Source: an uncultured bacterium (GTDB taxonomy: Bacteria; Bacillota; Clostridia; Oscillospirales; Oscillospiraceae). From it: 64,000 nucleotides of DNA. Below are positions 25,176-33,926 of the stretch, piece after piece. Position numbers and translations under genes: made by a program. Each line of letters starts with the position of its first letter. Positions within the stretch are counted from its first letter, which is position 1. The notes below the pieces were generated by a model. That model did not search any database, had not been told where the DNA came from, and was given only the letters and a program-made list of their open reading frames with translations. The stretch lies in the NCBI GenBank assembly GCA_947364395.1, contig CANASS010000004.1, forward strand, positions 1 to 64,000. Reading direction: 5' to 3'.

Positions 25176-27824
25176 CTATTTCCGCATAAACAGCAGGCCA
25201 AAGGCCCTGGGGCCGGAGTTGCTGGCGATGGCGGCGGAGGCCTTTTGCAGGTAGACACGCTCGAACGGACAGTACTGCTCCACCAGCTCCTGGACGAATT
25301 TCAGGCTCGATTCATCCATACCCGCGTATGTGATGAACAGAATACGCCGGTCAATATGGTCCGGGTTTCGGAACATCTTCCGCACGTAGTTCCGGGCCAC
25401 CCGGGCAAAATTGCCCATCTCCATCGCGCCGACCACCATCCGGCTCTTGCGCATCATGATGACGGGGTGGAGCAGCAGGGTGTCGCAGAGCAGCTGAGTC
25501 CGCTTGGAGAGATACCCCGCCTGGCACATCATATGGGTGCTGTCGATAATCAGCGAGGAAGTCAGGCGGCTTTTCAGATCCTCTACCGCCTGTATGATCT
25601 CCTCTTTCCCGGCGTGCTGCTCCGCCATGGACGCGGCGTACAGCACCGCCAGCCCCATGCCGCTGGAGAGATGGCCGGAATCCAGCACCGTGATATTATC
25701 AAAGGATTTTGCCGCCTCCAGGGCGTTTTCGTACCCCTGGCTGGCCTGCTTGGCCATGGCGATGTGTATCACGTTCTGGGCCGTGGTCAGCCTTTCGGCA
25801 AAGAATCTCTCGTAGTCCTCCACCTCGGGGGGCAGGGAGAAGCCGTTGTTCCCCTCGGCCATGTACACGATCAGGTCGTCCGCCTTCAGCTCCTCTTCAT
25901 CCAGAAAGCGCCCCTGCTCCGTGCAGATGTAGTAGGGGCATACGGCAATACCGAACTCCTTTTTCAGCGACTCCGGGAGGTCGCAGACGCTGTCCGTGGT
26001 GACCACCAGCGGAATCCGCTTGGCCTGCTCGAAGATCAGCACATCCTTGCCGATCTCCGACTGGCTGGCCCCCTCGCTGAGGTTGGCCAGCTCCTTGGGG
26101 AGGATGCTGAGCACCGCCGCCTCCAGCAGCGCCCCGTTCACCGGCTTTGCCAAATAACCGCTGAAGCCCTCCTTTCGGTAGAGCATCTGCTGGTCGCTTC
26201 CCGCGTTGGCCGTCAGGGCGATCACCGGCGTGTCCTGGCACAGCCCCGCCGGCTGTGTGCGCAGCGCCCGCAGGCATTGGATGCCGTCCATCTCCGGCAT
26301 CAGGTGGTCCATCAGGATGCAGTCGTACCGCTGCTCCTGGGTCAGCCTCAGGCACTCCGCGCCGCTGGCCGCCGTGTCGATCTGGATCTTTGTGGCCTCC
26401 AGCAGCTTGCGCACCACCAGCAGGTTCATCTCATTGTCGTCCACCACCAGCAGATGGGCCTCCGGGGCCTCGAAGCTCTGCTTGTACTGCTCCCCATTGC
26501 GGGCCCTCCTGCGGGAGGCCAGCGTAAACGTCCCCAGCTCCTTGTCGTCCACAATGTCCTGCTCCAGCTCCACAATGAAGATGGAGCCCTTTGTATAGAC
26601 GCTGTTCACGCTGATCCTGCCGCCCATCAGCTCCACCAGCTGGTGGACGATGCTCAGCCCCAGCCCGGTTCCCTCAATGTGGCGGTTTTTCCGCTCGTCC
26701 ACCCGTTTGAAGGCGTTGAACAGGTAGGGAATGTCCTCCTTTTTCACCCCCTGGCCCGTGTCCTCCACGGTGTACCAGACCCGCACCCGGTTCAGCCCGA
26801 TCCGCTCGCACCGGATGGACAGGGTGACGGCGCCCTCGCTGGTGTACTTGACGGCGTTGTTCAGCAGGTTAATCAGCACCTGCTTGATGCGCACCTCGTC
26901 GCCGCAGAGCATGCTGGGGATAGAGGAATCCACATAGAGCCGGAATTCCAGCCCCTTTTTCTGGGCCTTCACCCAGATCATGTTGACAATGTCCGAGAAG
27001 AGCTCGCCGGTCATGTAGGAGACGTTGACGATCTCCATTTTCCCGGATTTGATCTTGGACAGGTCCAGAATGTCATTGATCAGCGTCAGCAGCATCTTGC
27101 TGGCGCCCTGGATGTTCCTGGCGTTTTCCGCCACATCCTCGGGAATATCCCCCCGAAGGATGATCTCGTTCAGCCCGATGATGGTATTGATGGGCGTGCG
27201 GATCTCGTGGCTCATGCTGGAGAAAAAGTTGTTCTCCGCCTGGTTCAATTCCTCGATCTCTTTCTTCTGCTCTTTGGTGAGCTGGTTTTCCTTCTCATAG
27301 AGCTGATTCAGAAACAGCAGCAGCACGCTGGTGAGCACACCCACCATGACCACGGAGTAGGCGGACTCAAAAAAGGACTGGGCCTGGGCGTTCTGGGCGA
27401 CATGCTCCGGGAAGCTGTAAGCGATGTAGTAGCACAACAGCGTCTCCACCGTGCACAGCAGGAAAAACACCAGCTTGCGCCTGCCCGCCAGCGTTATGCT
27501 GATGTAGATGAAGCACAGCACAAACCACTCGGGCACCCCGCTGTAAAAGCCGCCCGCAGTGAAAAAGCTCACCGGCAGGACCACCAGCATCAGCACCGCG
27601 ATGGACGTGGCCCCCTCGTTGATGCGCTCCTTTTTGATGCTGATATCCACCGCCGCCGCCATATAGACCAGACTCCCCGCCAGAATCAGCAGATTGACAA
27701 TGCTCCGCCCCATGGGCAGGATGAATATCAGCGCCACCATGCACACGCCCGTCACCAGGCGGAACATGCGCTCCCGCAGGCTGATCCTGTGGTCAAAATG
27801 TTTTTTTATCCATTCCTTCGTCAC
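25176..27824 (-). CDS. membrane hybrid histidine kinase fused to a receiver and a DegV (fatty acid-binding) domain
   Basis: 882 residues. Residues 20-180 hold about six membrane helices. After a short coiled coil comes HisKA with the phospho-accepting histidine in SMSHEIRTPINTIIG (about 200-260), then HATPase with NLLNNAVKY, EDTGQGV and EGTGLGLSIVHQL (about 300-430). A receiver domain follows (LLVVDDNEMN, phosphoacceptor in ILMDHLMPEMDG, lysine in YLAKPV). Residues about 605-880 are a DegV domain: VTTDSVCDLPESLKKEFGI, LPPEVEDYERFF, VLDSGHLSSGMGLAVLYAA and the terminal SNSGPRAFGLLF. DegV proteins bind fatty acids, including as FakB in exogenous fatty acid phosphorylation. The gene follows the 849-residue hybrid kinase by 27 bases. 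Confidence 0.9.
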   Translation of the reverse strand: MTKEWIKKHFDHRISLRERMFRLVTGVCMVALIFILPMGRSIVNLLILAGSLVYMAAAVDISIKKERINEGATSIAVLMLVVLPVSFFTAGGFYSGVPEWFVLCFIYISITLAGRRKLVFFLLCTVETLLCYYIAYSFPEHVAQNAQAQSFFESAYSVVMVGVLTSVLLLFLNQLYEKENQLTKEQKKEIEELNQAENNFFSSMSHEIRTPINTIIGLNEIILRGDIPEDVAENARNIQGASKMLLTLINDILDLSKIKSGKMEIVNVSYMTGELFSDIVNMIWVKAQKKGLEFRLYVDSSIPSMLCGDEVRIKQVLINLLNNAVKYTSEGAVTLSIRCERIGLNRVRVWYTVEDTGQGVKKEDIPYLFNAFKRVDERKNRHIEGTGLGLSIVHQLVELMGGRISVNSVYTKGSIFIVELEQDIVDDKELGTFTLASRRRARNGEQYKQSFEAPEAHLLVVDDNEMNLLVVRKLLEATKIQIDTAASGAECLRLTQEQRYDCILMDHLMPEMDGIQCLRALRTQPAGLCQDTPVIALTANAGSDQQMLYRKEGFSGYLAKPVNGALLEAAVLSILPKELANLSEGASQSEIGKDVLIFEQAKRIPLVVTTDSVCDLPESLKKEFGIAVCPYYICTEQGRFLDEEELKADDLIVYMAEGNNGFSLPPEVEDYERFFAERLTTAQNVIHIAMAKQASQGYENALEAAKSFDNITVLDSGHLSSGMGLAVLYAASMAEQHAGKEEIIQAVEDLKSRLTSSLIIDSTHMMCQAGYLSKRTQLLCDTLLLHPVIMMRKSRMVVGAMEMGNFARVARNYVRKMFRNPDHIDRRILFITYAGMDESSLKFVQELVEQYCPFERVYLQKASAAIASNSGPRAFGLLFMRK

Positions 27825-27851
27825 ACCGTGCCTCCCTCATCTCCGTTCAGA

Positions 27852-30401
27852 TCACAGTCCGGCAATGCTGCCGCAGACCTCCTGGTACATCCGCAGCAGC
27901 TGGTCATGGTTGTCGCGGATGTACTGGATGTCGCCATTTTTCCCCGCCCGCTCCAGCAGCCTGGCCCACTCCGAGAGCTCCTTCGCGCCAATGGTCAGGG
28001 CGGTGCTCTTCAGCGCGTGGACCTTTACCGCGTAATCCGTCCAGTTTTCCGCCCCGTACAGGGCGATGATCTCATCCCGTTTCCCCTCGCTCTGCTGGGA
28101 AAACATCCGAAGCATCTCCAGGTAGAACCCCTCGTCTCCGCAGCAGTAATCCAGCCCCATCTGCACGTCGATGCCCGCCCGCACCAGCGCGGCCCGGGGC
28201 AGACCGCCCTCCTGGGCCGTCGCAGCGGCCGCCTCATCCCCGGCGGGGGAAACCTCCTCAGCAGGGGCCGCCTCCGGCGCTTCCCCGGCGGCGGGCGGCG
28301 CGGGCTCCGTGCCCTGATCCTCCCGGCTGTCTCCGGCCGGCGCGCCGTACCGAATACAGTGCTTGGGCAGGACATGGCGCAGCACCCGCTCTAAAACGGG
28401 ACGCTCAATGGGCTTTGGCACAAATTCCGTAAAGCCCTCGTGGCGGAACATCTCCCTGGCGCCGCTGATGGTGTTTGCCGTCAGCGCGATCACCGGCAGG
28501 TCCTGATACGCCCCATTGTCCATCTCCCGGATGCGCCGGAGCGTCTCCACGCCGTCAAAGCCCGGCATCATGTGGTCCAGGAATACGGCGTCATAGGCGG
28601 TGTCCGCGCACCGCTTCAGCGCCTCCCTGCCGCTGAGGCAGGTGTCCACCTGTATCCCGTAGCCGCCCAGGACGCCTTTGGCCACCACCAGGTTCATTTC
28701 CTCGTCGTCCACCACCAGCACCCGGACGCCCTCGCAGGTAAAGGGCCTGCGGCCCGCGCCCTGCGTCTCCTCGAAGCCGCCCGCGTTCCAGTGCCCGTTG
28801 AGCAGGTTTACCACGGAGAGGGCGAAAAAGGGCTTGCGGATCACGAGCAGCCTGCTGTCCTCTCCCATGGAAAACTCCCGCTCCACAATCACCGCCACCT
28901 GCAAGGAATTTGCCAGCTCTTCATAATAGCCGCTGTTCTCCTCATATTCCGACTGCGCGATGAACACATGGGTCAGCTTGTGGCTGCTCAGCAGCTGCAA
29001 AAGTCCCTCAAAGTTATGGACCTGATAGCCCTCCACCCCAAGGCCCTCTACCAGATGCAGGATCATCTTGTCATAGTATTCCTTAACTTCGTCACAGCTG
29101 TACTTCTCCGGCCGGAAGAAACACCCGACGCACATTTGCTCCGGGTTGGACAGGGCCATCCCCGGCTGGTCGTCCGCCACCCCCTGGGGGATGGTGATGT
29201 GGATCTCCATTCCCTGCCGGTCCGTGCTGTCACAGTGGATGAACCCGCCCATGGCGTGGAGAAGCCCACGGGCGATGGGGATGCCCAGGCCCAGGCCCCC
29301 CGCTCCCCGGCTGCTGCCGGAATCCGCCTGATAAAAGTCCTCGTACATCTGGGCCAGCTGGGAACGCGTCATGCCGATCCCGGTGTCATAGATGTCTATG
29401 AGCAGGTTGATCCCATAGCTCTCTCTCCGAAAATCAACGCAGATGTTGATGCCGCCCTCATCCGTAAACTTGATAGAGTTCTCCAGGAGAATCTTCAGCA
29501 CGTGGGAGATCTTTTCCGCGTCCCCCACCAGCACCGCCGGTATCCGGGGCGCAACGTCAAACACTATCTCCAGCTGGCGCTTACCGCTCTGGGCCGCCGT
29601 GGTGGTGATCACGTCGTTGAGCACAGAGGTAATCATGTACTCCTCTTCCGCCGCGGCCAAGGTGCCCTCCACAATCTCCGCGTAGTCCAGGATATTGCTG
29701 ATCTGGCTGGACAGCCGCTTGCCCGCCATCTGAATCGAGCGTATGTCCGCCCGAACCTCGGGAGAGACGTCCTTTTCAAGGGCCACCTCGCTGAGGCCCA
29801 GCACCATGTTGACAGGGGTGCGGAACTCGTGGGATATGTTGGACAGGAACTGGGCGTTCTGCCGTTTGGCCACTGTCAGCTGCGTCATGGTGTTGCGCTG
29901 CTGCTTTCTATCCTCCATCCTTCGGTTGATCCGATACCTGGCGATGGCCACCGCCCCCGCCACCACGGTGGCGCCGAGGCACAGCCGTATCAGCTCCTGC
30001 ACAGTGATGTCCGCAGCGATGGTGTGCAGGATGAGCAAATGGTATAGCAGCTGCAGAATATACAGGGCGGCGATCAGATACAGGGGCAGCTTTTTGTCCA
30101 TCATGGAAAAGATCAGCAGCACCATACAGGCCACGGCCGGTATATCAAACAGGCTGACGCTGTGCACGCCAAAGAAGAAGAAGCCGATCAGCAGCAGCCC
30201 GATGCACAGGTTCTCATAGAACTCCTCCATGGCGAATTTTCCGATGTGGAGGAACCACACCGCGGCGTTGCCGATCAAAAAGACCGGCACCATCCACAGC
30301 TCCCAGGAGAACGCGATGGTAATCACCATCAGCATCATGCCGACCATGGTGACGACGCTGGCCAACAGCAGATGTTTGCTGGTCTGCCCTTCCCCTCTCA
30401 T
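27852..30401 (-). CDS. membrane hybrid sensor histidine kinase with receiver and Hpt domains
   Basis: 849 residues. Roughly six N-terminal membrane helices (residues 10-155) are followed by HisKA (SNISHEFRTPVNMVLGLSEV), HATPase (LLENSIKFTDEGG; YDTGIGM; GGLGLGIPIARGLL) and a degenerate receiver-like middle region (about 440-560). A full receiver follows (VLVVDDEEMNL, AVFLDHMMPGFDGVETL, FVPKPI), then an Ala/Pro/Glu linker and an Hpt domain with histidine in KVHALKSTALTIGA. It can run a complete phosphorelay. Its ATG overlaps the stop of the receiver gene by 4 bases; no extracellular sensor domain is seen, so the membrane part is the likely sensor. Confidence 0.92.
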   Translation of the reverse strand: MRGEGQTSKHLLLASVVTMVGMMLMVITIAFSWELWMVPVFLIGNAAVWFLHIGKFAMEEFYENLCIGLLLIGFFFFGVHSVSLFDIPAVACMVLLIFSMMDKKLPLYLIAALYILQLLYHLLILHTIAADITVQELIRLCLGATVVAGAVAIARYRINRRMEDRKQQRNTMTQLTVAKRQNAQFLSNISHEFRTPVNMVLGLSEVALEKDVSPEVRADIRSIQMAGKRLSSQISNILDYAEIVEGTLAAAEEEYMITSVLNDVITTTAAQSGKRQLEIVFDVAPRIPAVLVGDAEKISHVLKILLENSIKFTDEGGINICVDFRRESYGINLLIDIYDTGIGMTRSQLAQMYEDFYQADSGSSRGAGGLGLGIPIARGLLHAMGGFIHCDSTDRQGMEIHITIPQGVADDQPGMALSNPEQMCVGCFFRPEKYSCDEVKEYYDKMILHLVEGLGVEGYQVHNFEGLLQLLSSHKLTHVFIAQSEYEENSGYYEELANSLQVAVIVEREFSMGEDSRLLVIRKPFFALSVVNLLNGHWNAGGFEETQGAGRRPFTCEGVRVLVVDDEEMNLVVAKGVLGGYGIQVDTCLSGREALKRCADTAYDAVFLDHMMPGFDGVETLRRIREMDNGAYQDLPVIALTANTISGAREMFRHEGFTEFVPKPIERPVLERVLRHVLPKHCIRYGAPAGDSREDQGTEPAPPAAGEAPEAAPAEEVSPAGDEAAAATAQEGGLPRAALVRAGIDVQMGLDYCCGDEGFYLEMLRMFSQQSEGKRDEIIALYGAENWTDYAVKVHALKSTALTIGAKELSEWARLLERAGKNGDIQYIRDNHDQLLRMYQEVCGSIAGL

Positions 30402-30760
30402 TCCGCCTCAAGCTCCTTTGCGGCCCGTCTCAGCAGCTCCGAGGGGAGGAAGGGCTTTTTCAGGTAATCCACCGCGCCCAGCTTGATGGCGCTCCTCACG
30501 TCGTTCTCGTCTCCCGACGCGGTGAGGAAAATCACGGGTGTGTCCACCAACAGCATCCTCATATACTCAAAGGTTTCAATGCCGTCCATCCCCGGCATGG
30601 CGATATCCAAAAGGATCAGATCAATCTTGGTCCGGCCGAGCTTTTTCAGCGCCTCCTGCCCGGATATGGCCAGAATCACATCATACTGCCGCTCCAGGAT
30701 CATCTGGGTCCGCTTTAAATTCATCTCGTCATCATCGACGACCAGAATACATTTCCGCAT
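30398..30760 (-). CDS. stand-alone CheY-like response regulator
   Basis: 120-residue receiver domain with no output domain. The acidic pocket is in ILVVDDDEMN, the phosphoacceptor aspartate in LILLDIAMPGMDG, the conserved threonine in IFLTASGDEND and the lysine in YLKKPFLPSELL. First gene of a three-gene operon with the two hybrid kinases; it could shuttle phosphoryl groups between them or act on a protein target. Confidence 0.93.
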   Translation of the reverse strand: MRKCILVVDDDEMNLKRTQMILERQYDVILAISGQEALKKLGRTKIDLILLDIAMPGMDGIETFEYMRMLLVDTPVIFLTASGDENDVRSAIKLGAVDYLKKPFLPSELLRRAAKELEAE

Positions 30761-30834
30761 TTGTTTTGTCCTCCTATTTCCATTGTGAAGCCTCTGCAGC
30801 CCCGCCGGCCGCCGCAGGTAAGCTCTTCGTCTAT

Positions 30835-30862
30835 ATTATACAGCACCTACCCATAAAATCAA
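30835..30862 (-). promoter_or_regulatory. promoter of the receiver-hybrid kinase operon
   Basis: Minus-strand TTGATT (30862-30857) and TATAAT (30840-30835) with a 16-base spacer, about 75 bases upstream of the receiver gene. Confidence 0.65.
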
Positions 30863-30908
30863 GTCCAAACATATGCGCTTTATCAGCTCCCTCCCGCCAG
30901 AAATCCAA

Positions 30909-30937
30909 TTGAAATCAGGGACGCGAGGTGTTATAAT
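30909..30937 (+). promoter_or_regulatory. promoter of the binding lipoprotein-chemoreceptor pair
   Basis: TTGAAA (30909-30914) and TATAAT (30932-30937) with a 17-base spacer, 32 bases before the ATG at 30970. It is divergent from the kinase operon promoter, with the two -35 boxes only about 46 bases apart. Confidence 0.65.
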
Positions 30938-30969
30938 AACCCAGAAGAAAACGGGAGGAATGATAAACT

Positions 30970-32208
30970 ATGGCAAGACGGCTTTTTCTTCTGGCAGTTT
31001 CCATTTTCTTGCTGTTTCTGCTGTCCGCCTGCGGCGGTCAGGCCCAGGCTCCCGCCGGTAGCCAGCCGCCGGTCAGGGAGACCGTCTCCCTGACCGTGTG
31101 GGGCGCGGAGGAGGACGAGGCCCTTTTACAGGAGATCTTCGCCTCCTTCCAGGAGCATTACGCGGGACAGGCCGATTTTCAGATCACCTACCAGCCCCAG
31201 AGCGAGTCCAACTGCAAGGACGCCCTCCTGGGCAGCCTGGAGGAGGGCGCGGACGTGTTCGCCTTTGCCGACGACCAGGTGGCCGCGCTGGCCGCCGCCG
31301 GCGGGCTGGACCCCATCGCGGACGACGACGCCATACGAAGCGCCTCCCTCCCCGCCGCGGTGGAGGCGGCCAGCGTGGGAGACGCCCTTTACGCCTACCC
31401 GCTGACGGCGGATAACGGCTACTTCCTATACTATAACAAAGCCTATTTCACCCAAGAGGATGTCCAGAGCCTGGAACGGCTGCTGGAGGCGGCGGCCCAG
31501 GCGGAAAAGCTGGTGGCCATGGACTGGTCCTCCGCCTGGTACGTCTACGCCTTTTTCGGCAACACAGGCCTGGAGGTGGGGCTCAACGACGACGGCCTGA
31601 CCAACTACTGCACCTGGAACAGCGCCGACGGCCCCATCCGGGGGGTGGACGTGGCCCAGGCCATGCTGGATATCGCGGCCAGCCCCGGCTTTTCCAACCG
31701 GCCCGACGGGGAGTTTCTCGCCGGCGTCCAGGACGGCTCGGTCGTCGCCGGCGTCAGCGGCGTGTGGAATTCGGTGGCCGTCCAGGATGCCTGGGGGGAC
31801 GATATGGGCGCGGCCAAGCTGCCCACCTACCGCTGCGGGGGACGGGAAGTGCAGATGGCCTCCTTCTCCGGCTGCAAGCTCATTGGAGTCAACGCCTACT
31901 CCAGCCACCCGGAGTGGGCCACCCGGCTGGCGGAGTGGATCACCAGCGAGGAAAACCAGCGCCTGCGCTTTGAGATGCGGGGCCAGGGCCCGGCCAACGT
32001 CAGCGCGGCCAATTCCCAGGCGGTCCAGTCCTCCCTGGCCATCGCGGCCCTTCTGGACCAGTCCAACCATTCCCAGCTTCAGCGGGTGGGCGGCAAGTTT
32101 TGGGACCCGGTGGCCCAGTTCGCGGACAGCATGGCCCAGGGAAACCCCTCCGGCGCCTCCCTCCAGGCCCAGCTGGACCGCATGGTCCAGGGCGTGAGCG
32201 AGCGCTGA
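30970..32208 (+). CDS. solute-binding lipoprotein (MalE-type) without transporter genes
   Basis: 412 residues. A lipoprotein signal ends at LLFLLSAC. The protein then shows a type 1 solute-binding fold: VSLTVWGAEEDEALLQEIFA, the hinge-region GADVFAFADDQVAAL, ADNGYFLYYNKAYF, the closing GCKLIGVNAYSSHPEWATRLAEWI and NQRLRFEMRGQGP, as in maltose-binding proteins. No permease or ATPase is adjacent; the next gene, 34 bases on, is a chemoreceptor. This suggests that the protein serves as a sensory co-receptor, though the transporter could be elsewhere. Confidence 0.9.
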   Translation: MARRLFLLAVSIFLLFLLSACGGQAQAPAGSQPPVRETVSLTVWGAEEDEALLQEIFASFQEHYAGQADFQITYQPQSESNCKDALLGSLEEGADVFAFADDQVAALAAAGGLDPIADDDAIRSASLPAAVEAASVGDALYAYPLTADNGYFLYYNKAYFTQEDVQSLERLLEAAAQAEKLVAMDWSSAWYVYAFFGNTGLEVGLNDDGLTNYCTWNSADGPIRGVDVAQAMLDIAASPGFSNRPDGEFLAGVQDGSVVAGVSGVWNSVAVQDAWGDDMGAAKLPTYRCGGREVQMASFSGCKLIGVNAYSSHPEWATRLAEWITSEENQRLRFEMRGQGPANVSAANSQAVQSSLAIAALLDQSNHSQLQRVGGKFWDPVAQFADSMAQGNPSGASLQAQLDRMVQGVSER

Positions 32209-32242
32209 TGAAACCGTACATCTACATCGGGGAGGAAATTAT

Positions 32243-33829
32243 ATGAAAGGCAGACTGACGCTTCAGCAGCGCTTGATCTTGCCCATCATCCTGCTGGGCC
32301 TCATCACACTGCTGTCCAATATTTTGGCGGTATTCAGCATCAACAACGTCCACACCACCGCGGGGAGCATTGTGGACAAGAGCATGGTCAGCGAGGAGCG
32401 GCTGGAGGACATCCGCCGGTCCGTCATGGACATTCACCGTCTGGCCCTGTCCCACATCGTGGCGGCGGACCACGCCACCATGATCCAGCTGGTGCAGGAG
32501 ATCAAGGCGGAGGAAGCGGCCCTGGATGAAAAGCTGGCCTCCTATGAGGGCTTTGTGGCCCCGGAGGACCAGGAGACCTATCAGTCCCTCCTGGAGGGCT
32601 ACACTGAGTTCAAGCACGCCCTGGTCTATCTGGTCAGCGCCAGTGCCGACAGCAAGACCCAGGAGGCCTACGCCACCGCCAACGGGGACGTGGCCCGCTG
32701 GGGCGGGACTGCGGAGGCGGAGATCGACAAGCTCTCGGCCTCGGTCAGCAGTCAGGCGAAGGCGGCCCGGGGGCGGCTCACCCTGGTCTACATTATCTCC
32801 CTGGTCTCCAGCGCCGTCACCTTGCTGGTGGGTATTCTGCTGGTGGCGGCGGGCTTCCGAATCATCCGCAGGTACGTCCTCACCCCGATCCACGACGTGA
32901 TGGGCACCCTTCAGGACAGCTCCGAGCGCATCAGCGGCGTGGTGGGGGAGGTCCGCCAGCGGACCCAGACCTCCAGCGGCAGCGTCCAAAGCCTTTCCCA
33001 GCTGACGGACCAGCTCTCCGCCGCCCTGGAGGAGATCGCGGGCAGCGCCGCCGCCATCACCTCCAGCGCCTCCGGCACCCAGGGCAGCACTCAGAGCATG
33101 GCGGAGGAGTGCGCCGCCATCACCGCCTACTCCGCCGGGATGCGGGAGCGGGCGGAGGAGATGGAGCGCTCCGCCCACAGCGAGACGGAGACGGTCCGGG
33201 CCAAAACGGCGGATATCCTGGCCATGCTGGATCAGGCCATCGAGAAAAGCAGGAACGTGGAGCAGATCAGCGCCCTGACCAAGGACATCCTCAGCATCTC
33301 CTCCTCCACCAACCTCATCGCCGTCAACGCCTCCATCGAGGCCGCCCGGGCCGGGGCGGCGGGGGCCGGGTTCTCCGTGGTGGCCCGGGAGGTCCACCAG
33401 CTGGCCGACTCCTGCGCGGAGACCGCCAGCCACATTCAGAAGGTCAGCGGGCTGGTCGTGGGGGCCGTGGACTATCTGTCCAGCAGCGCCCGGGAGCTGG
33501 CCGACTACCTGAGCCAGGCCGTGATGGACCAACTGGAGCGGTCCGTCCAGGCCGGGCGGCAGTACCGGGAGGACTCGGACTACATCAGCCGGGCCATGGA
33601 GGGCTTCAACGATCAGGCGGACCGGCTGAAAACCGCTATGGACCAGATCGCCGCGTCCATCTCCAGCATCTCCAGCTCCATCGACGGGGCGGCCTCCGGC
33701 CTCACCGGCGCCGCAGGCAGCACCCGGGTGCTGGTGGACGACATGACGGGGATCACCGTGGGGATGGACACCAACCAGGAGATTGTGGGAGAGCTGCAAA
33801 GGCAGATGGACGTGTTCGCAAATCTGTAG
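32243..33829 (+). CDS. methyl-accepting chemotaxis protein (four-helix-bundle sensor type)
   Basis: 528 residues. The first membrane helix spans about residues 8-32 (LILPIILLGLITLLSNILAV), followed by an all-helical extracellular domain of about 140 residues resembling 4HB_MCP, a second membrane helix near 175-205 and a long coiled-coil signalling domain. The kinase-control hairpin tip is LTKDILSISSSTNLIAVNAS followed by IEAARAGAAGAGFSVVAREV, a recognisable but divergent version of the canonical sequence. Ser/Ala-rich heptads carry probable methylation sites. Co-transcription with the binding lipoprotein suggests a paired receptor. Confidence 0.93.
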   Translation: MKGRLTLQQRLILPIILLGLITLLSNILAVFSINNVHTTAGSIVDKSMVSEERLEDIRRSVMDIHRLALSHIVAADHATMIQLVQEIKAEEAALDEKLASYEGFVAPEDQETYQSLLEGYTEFKHALVYLVSASADSKTQEAYATANGDVARWGGTAEAEIDKLSASVSSQAKAARGRLTLVYIISLVSSAVTLLVGILLVAAGFRIIRRYVLTPIHDVMGTLQDSSERISGVVGEVRQRTQTSSGSVQSLSQLTDQLSAALEEIAGSAAAITSSASGTQGSTQSMAEECAAITAYSAGMRERAEEMERSAHSETETVRAKTADILAMLDQAIEKSRNVEQISALTKDILSISSSTNLIAVNASIEAARAGAAGAGFSVVAREVHQLADSCAETASHIQKVSGLVVGAVDYLSSSARELADYLSQAVMDQLERSVQAGRQYREDSDYISRAMEGFNDQADRLKTAMDQIAASISSISSSIDGAASGLTGAAGSTRVLVDDMTGITVGMDTNQEIVGELQRQMDVFANL

Positions 33830-33854
33830 GATACCCCACACAAAGTACAAAAAG

Positions 33855-33903
33855 CCCCGCCCGGTCCGCCAAGCCTCCGCAGGCTTGTACAGACCGGGCG
33901 GGG
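33855..33903. terminator. bidirectional terminator between the two chemoreceptor genes
   Basis: A 12-bp stem CCCCGCCCGGTC (33855-33866) with GACCGGGCGGGG (33892-33903); its loop contains a second hairpin AAGCCT/AGGCTT. The minus-strand side is followed by a T-run (CTTTTTGTAC), so it is strongest for the 33927 gene; the plus side is weaker. Confidence 0.85.
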
Positions 33904-33926
33904 CCGCTTTATGGGCCGCCGGACGT

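Noticed and set aside
24924..28394. Long open frame (over 1100 codons) on the plus strand
   Set aside because: It is the complement of the kinase-DegV and kinase-Hpt genes, an artefact of high GC third positions; composition and lack of any domain speak against it.
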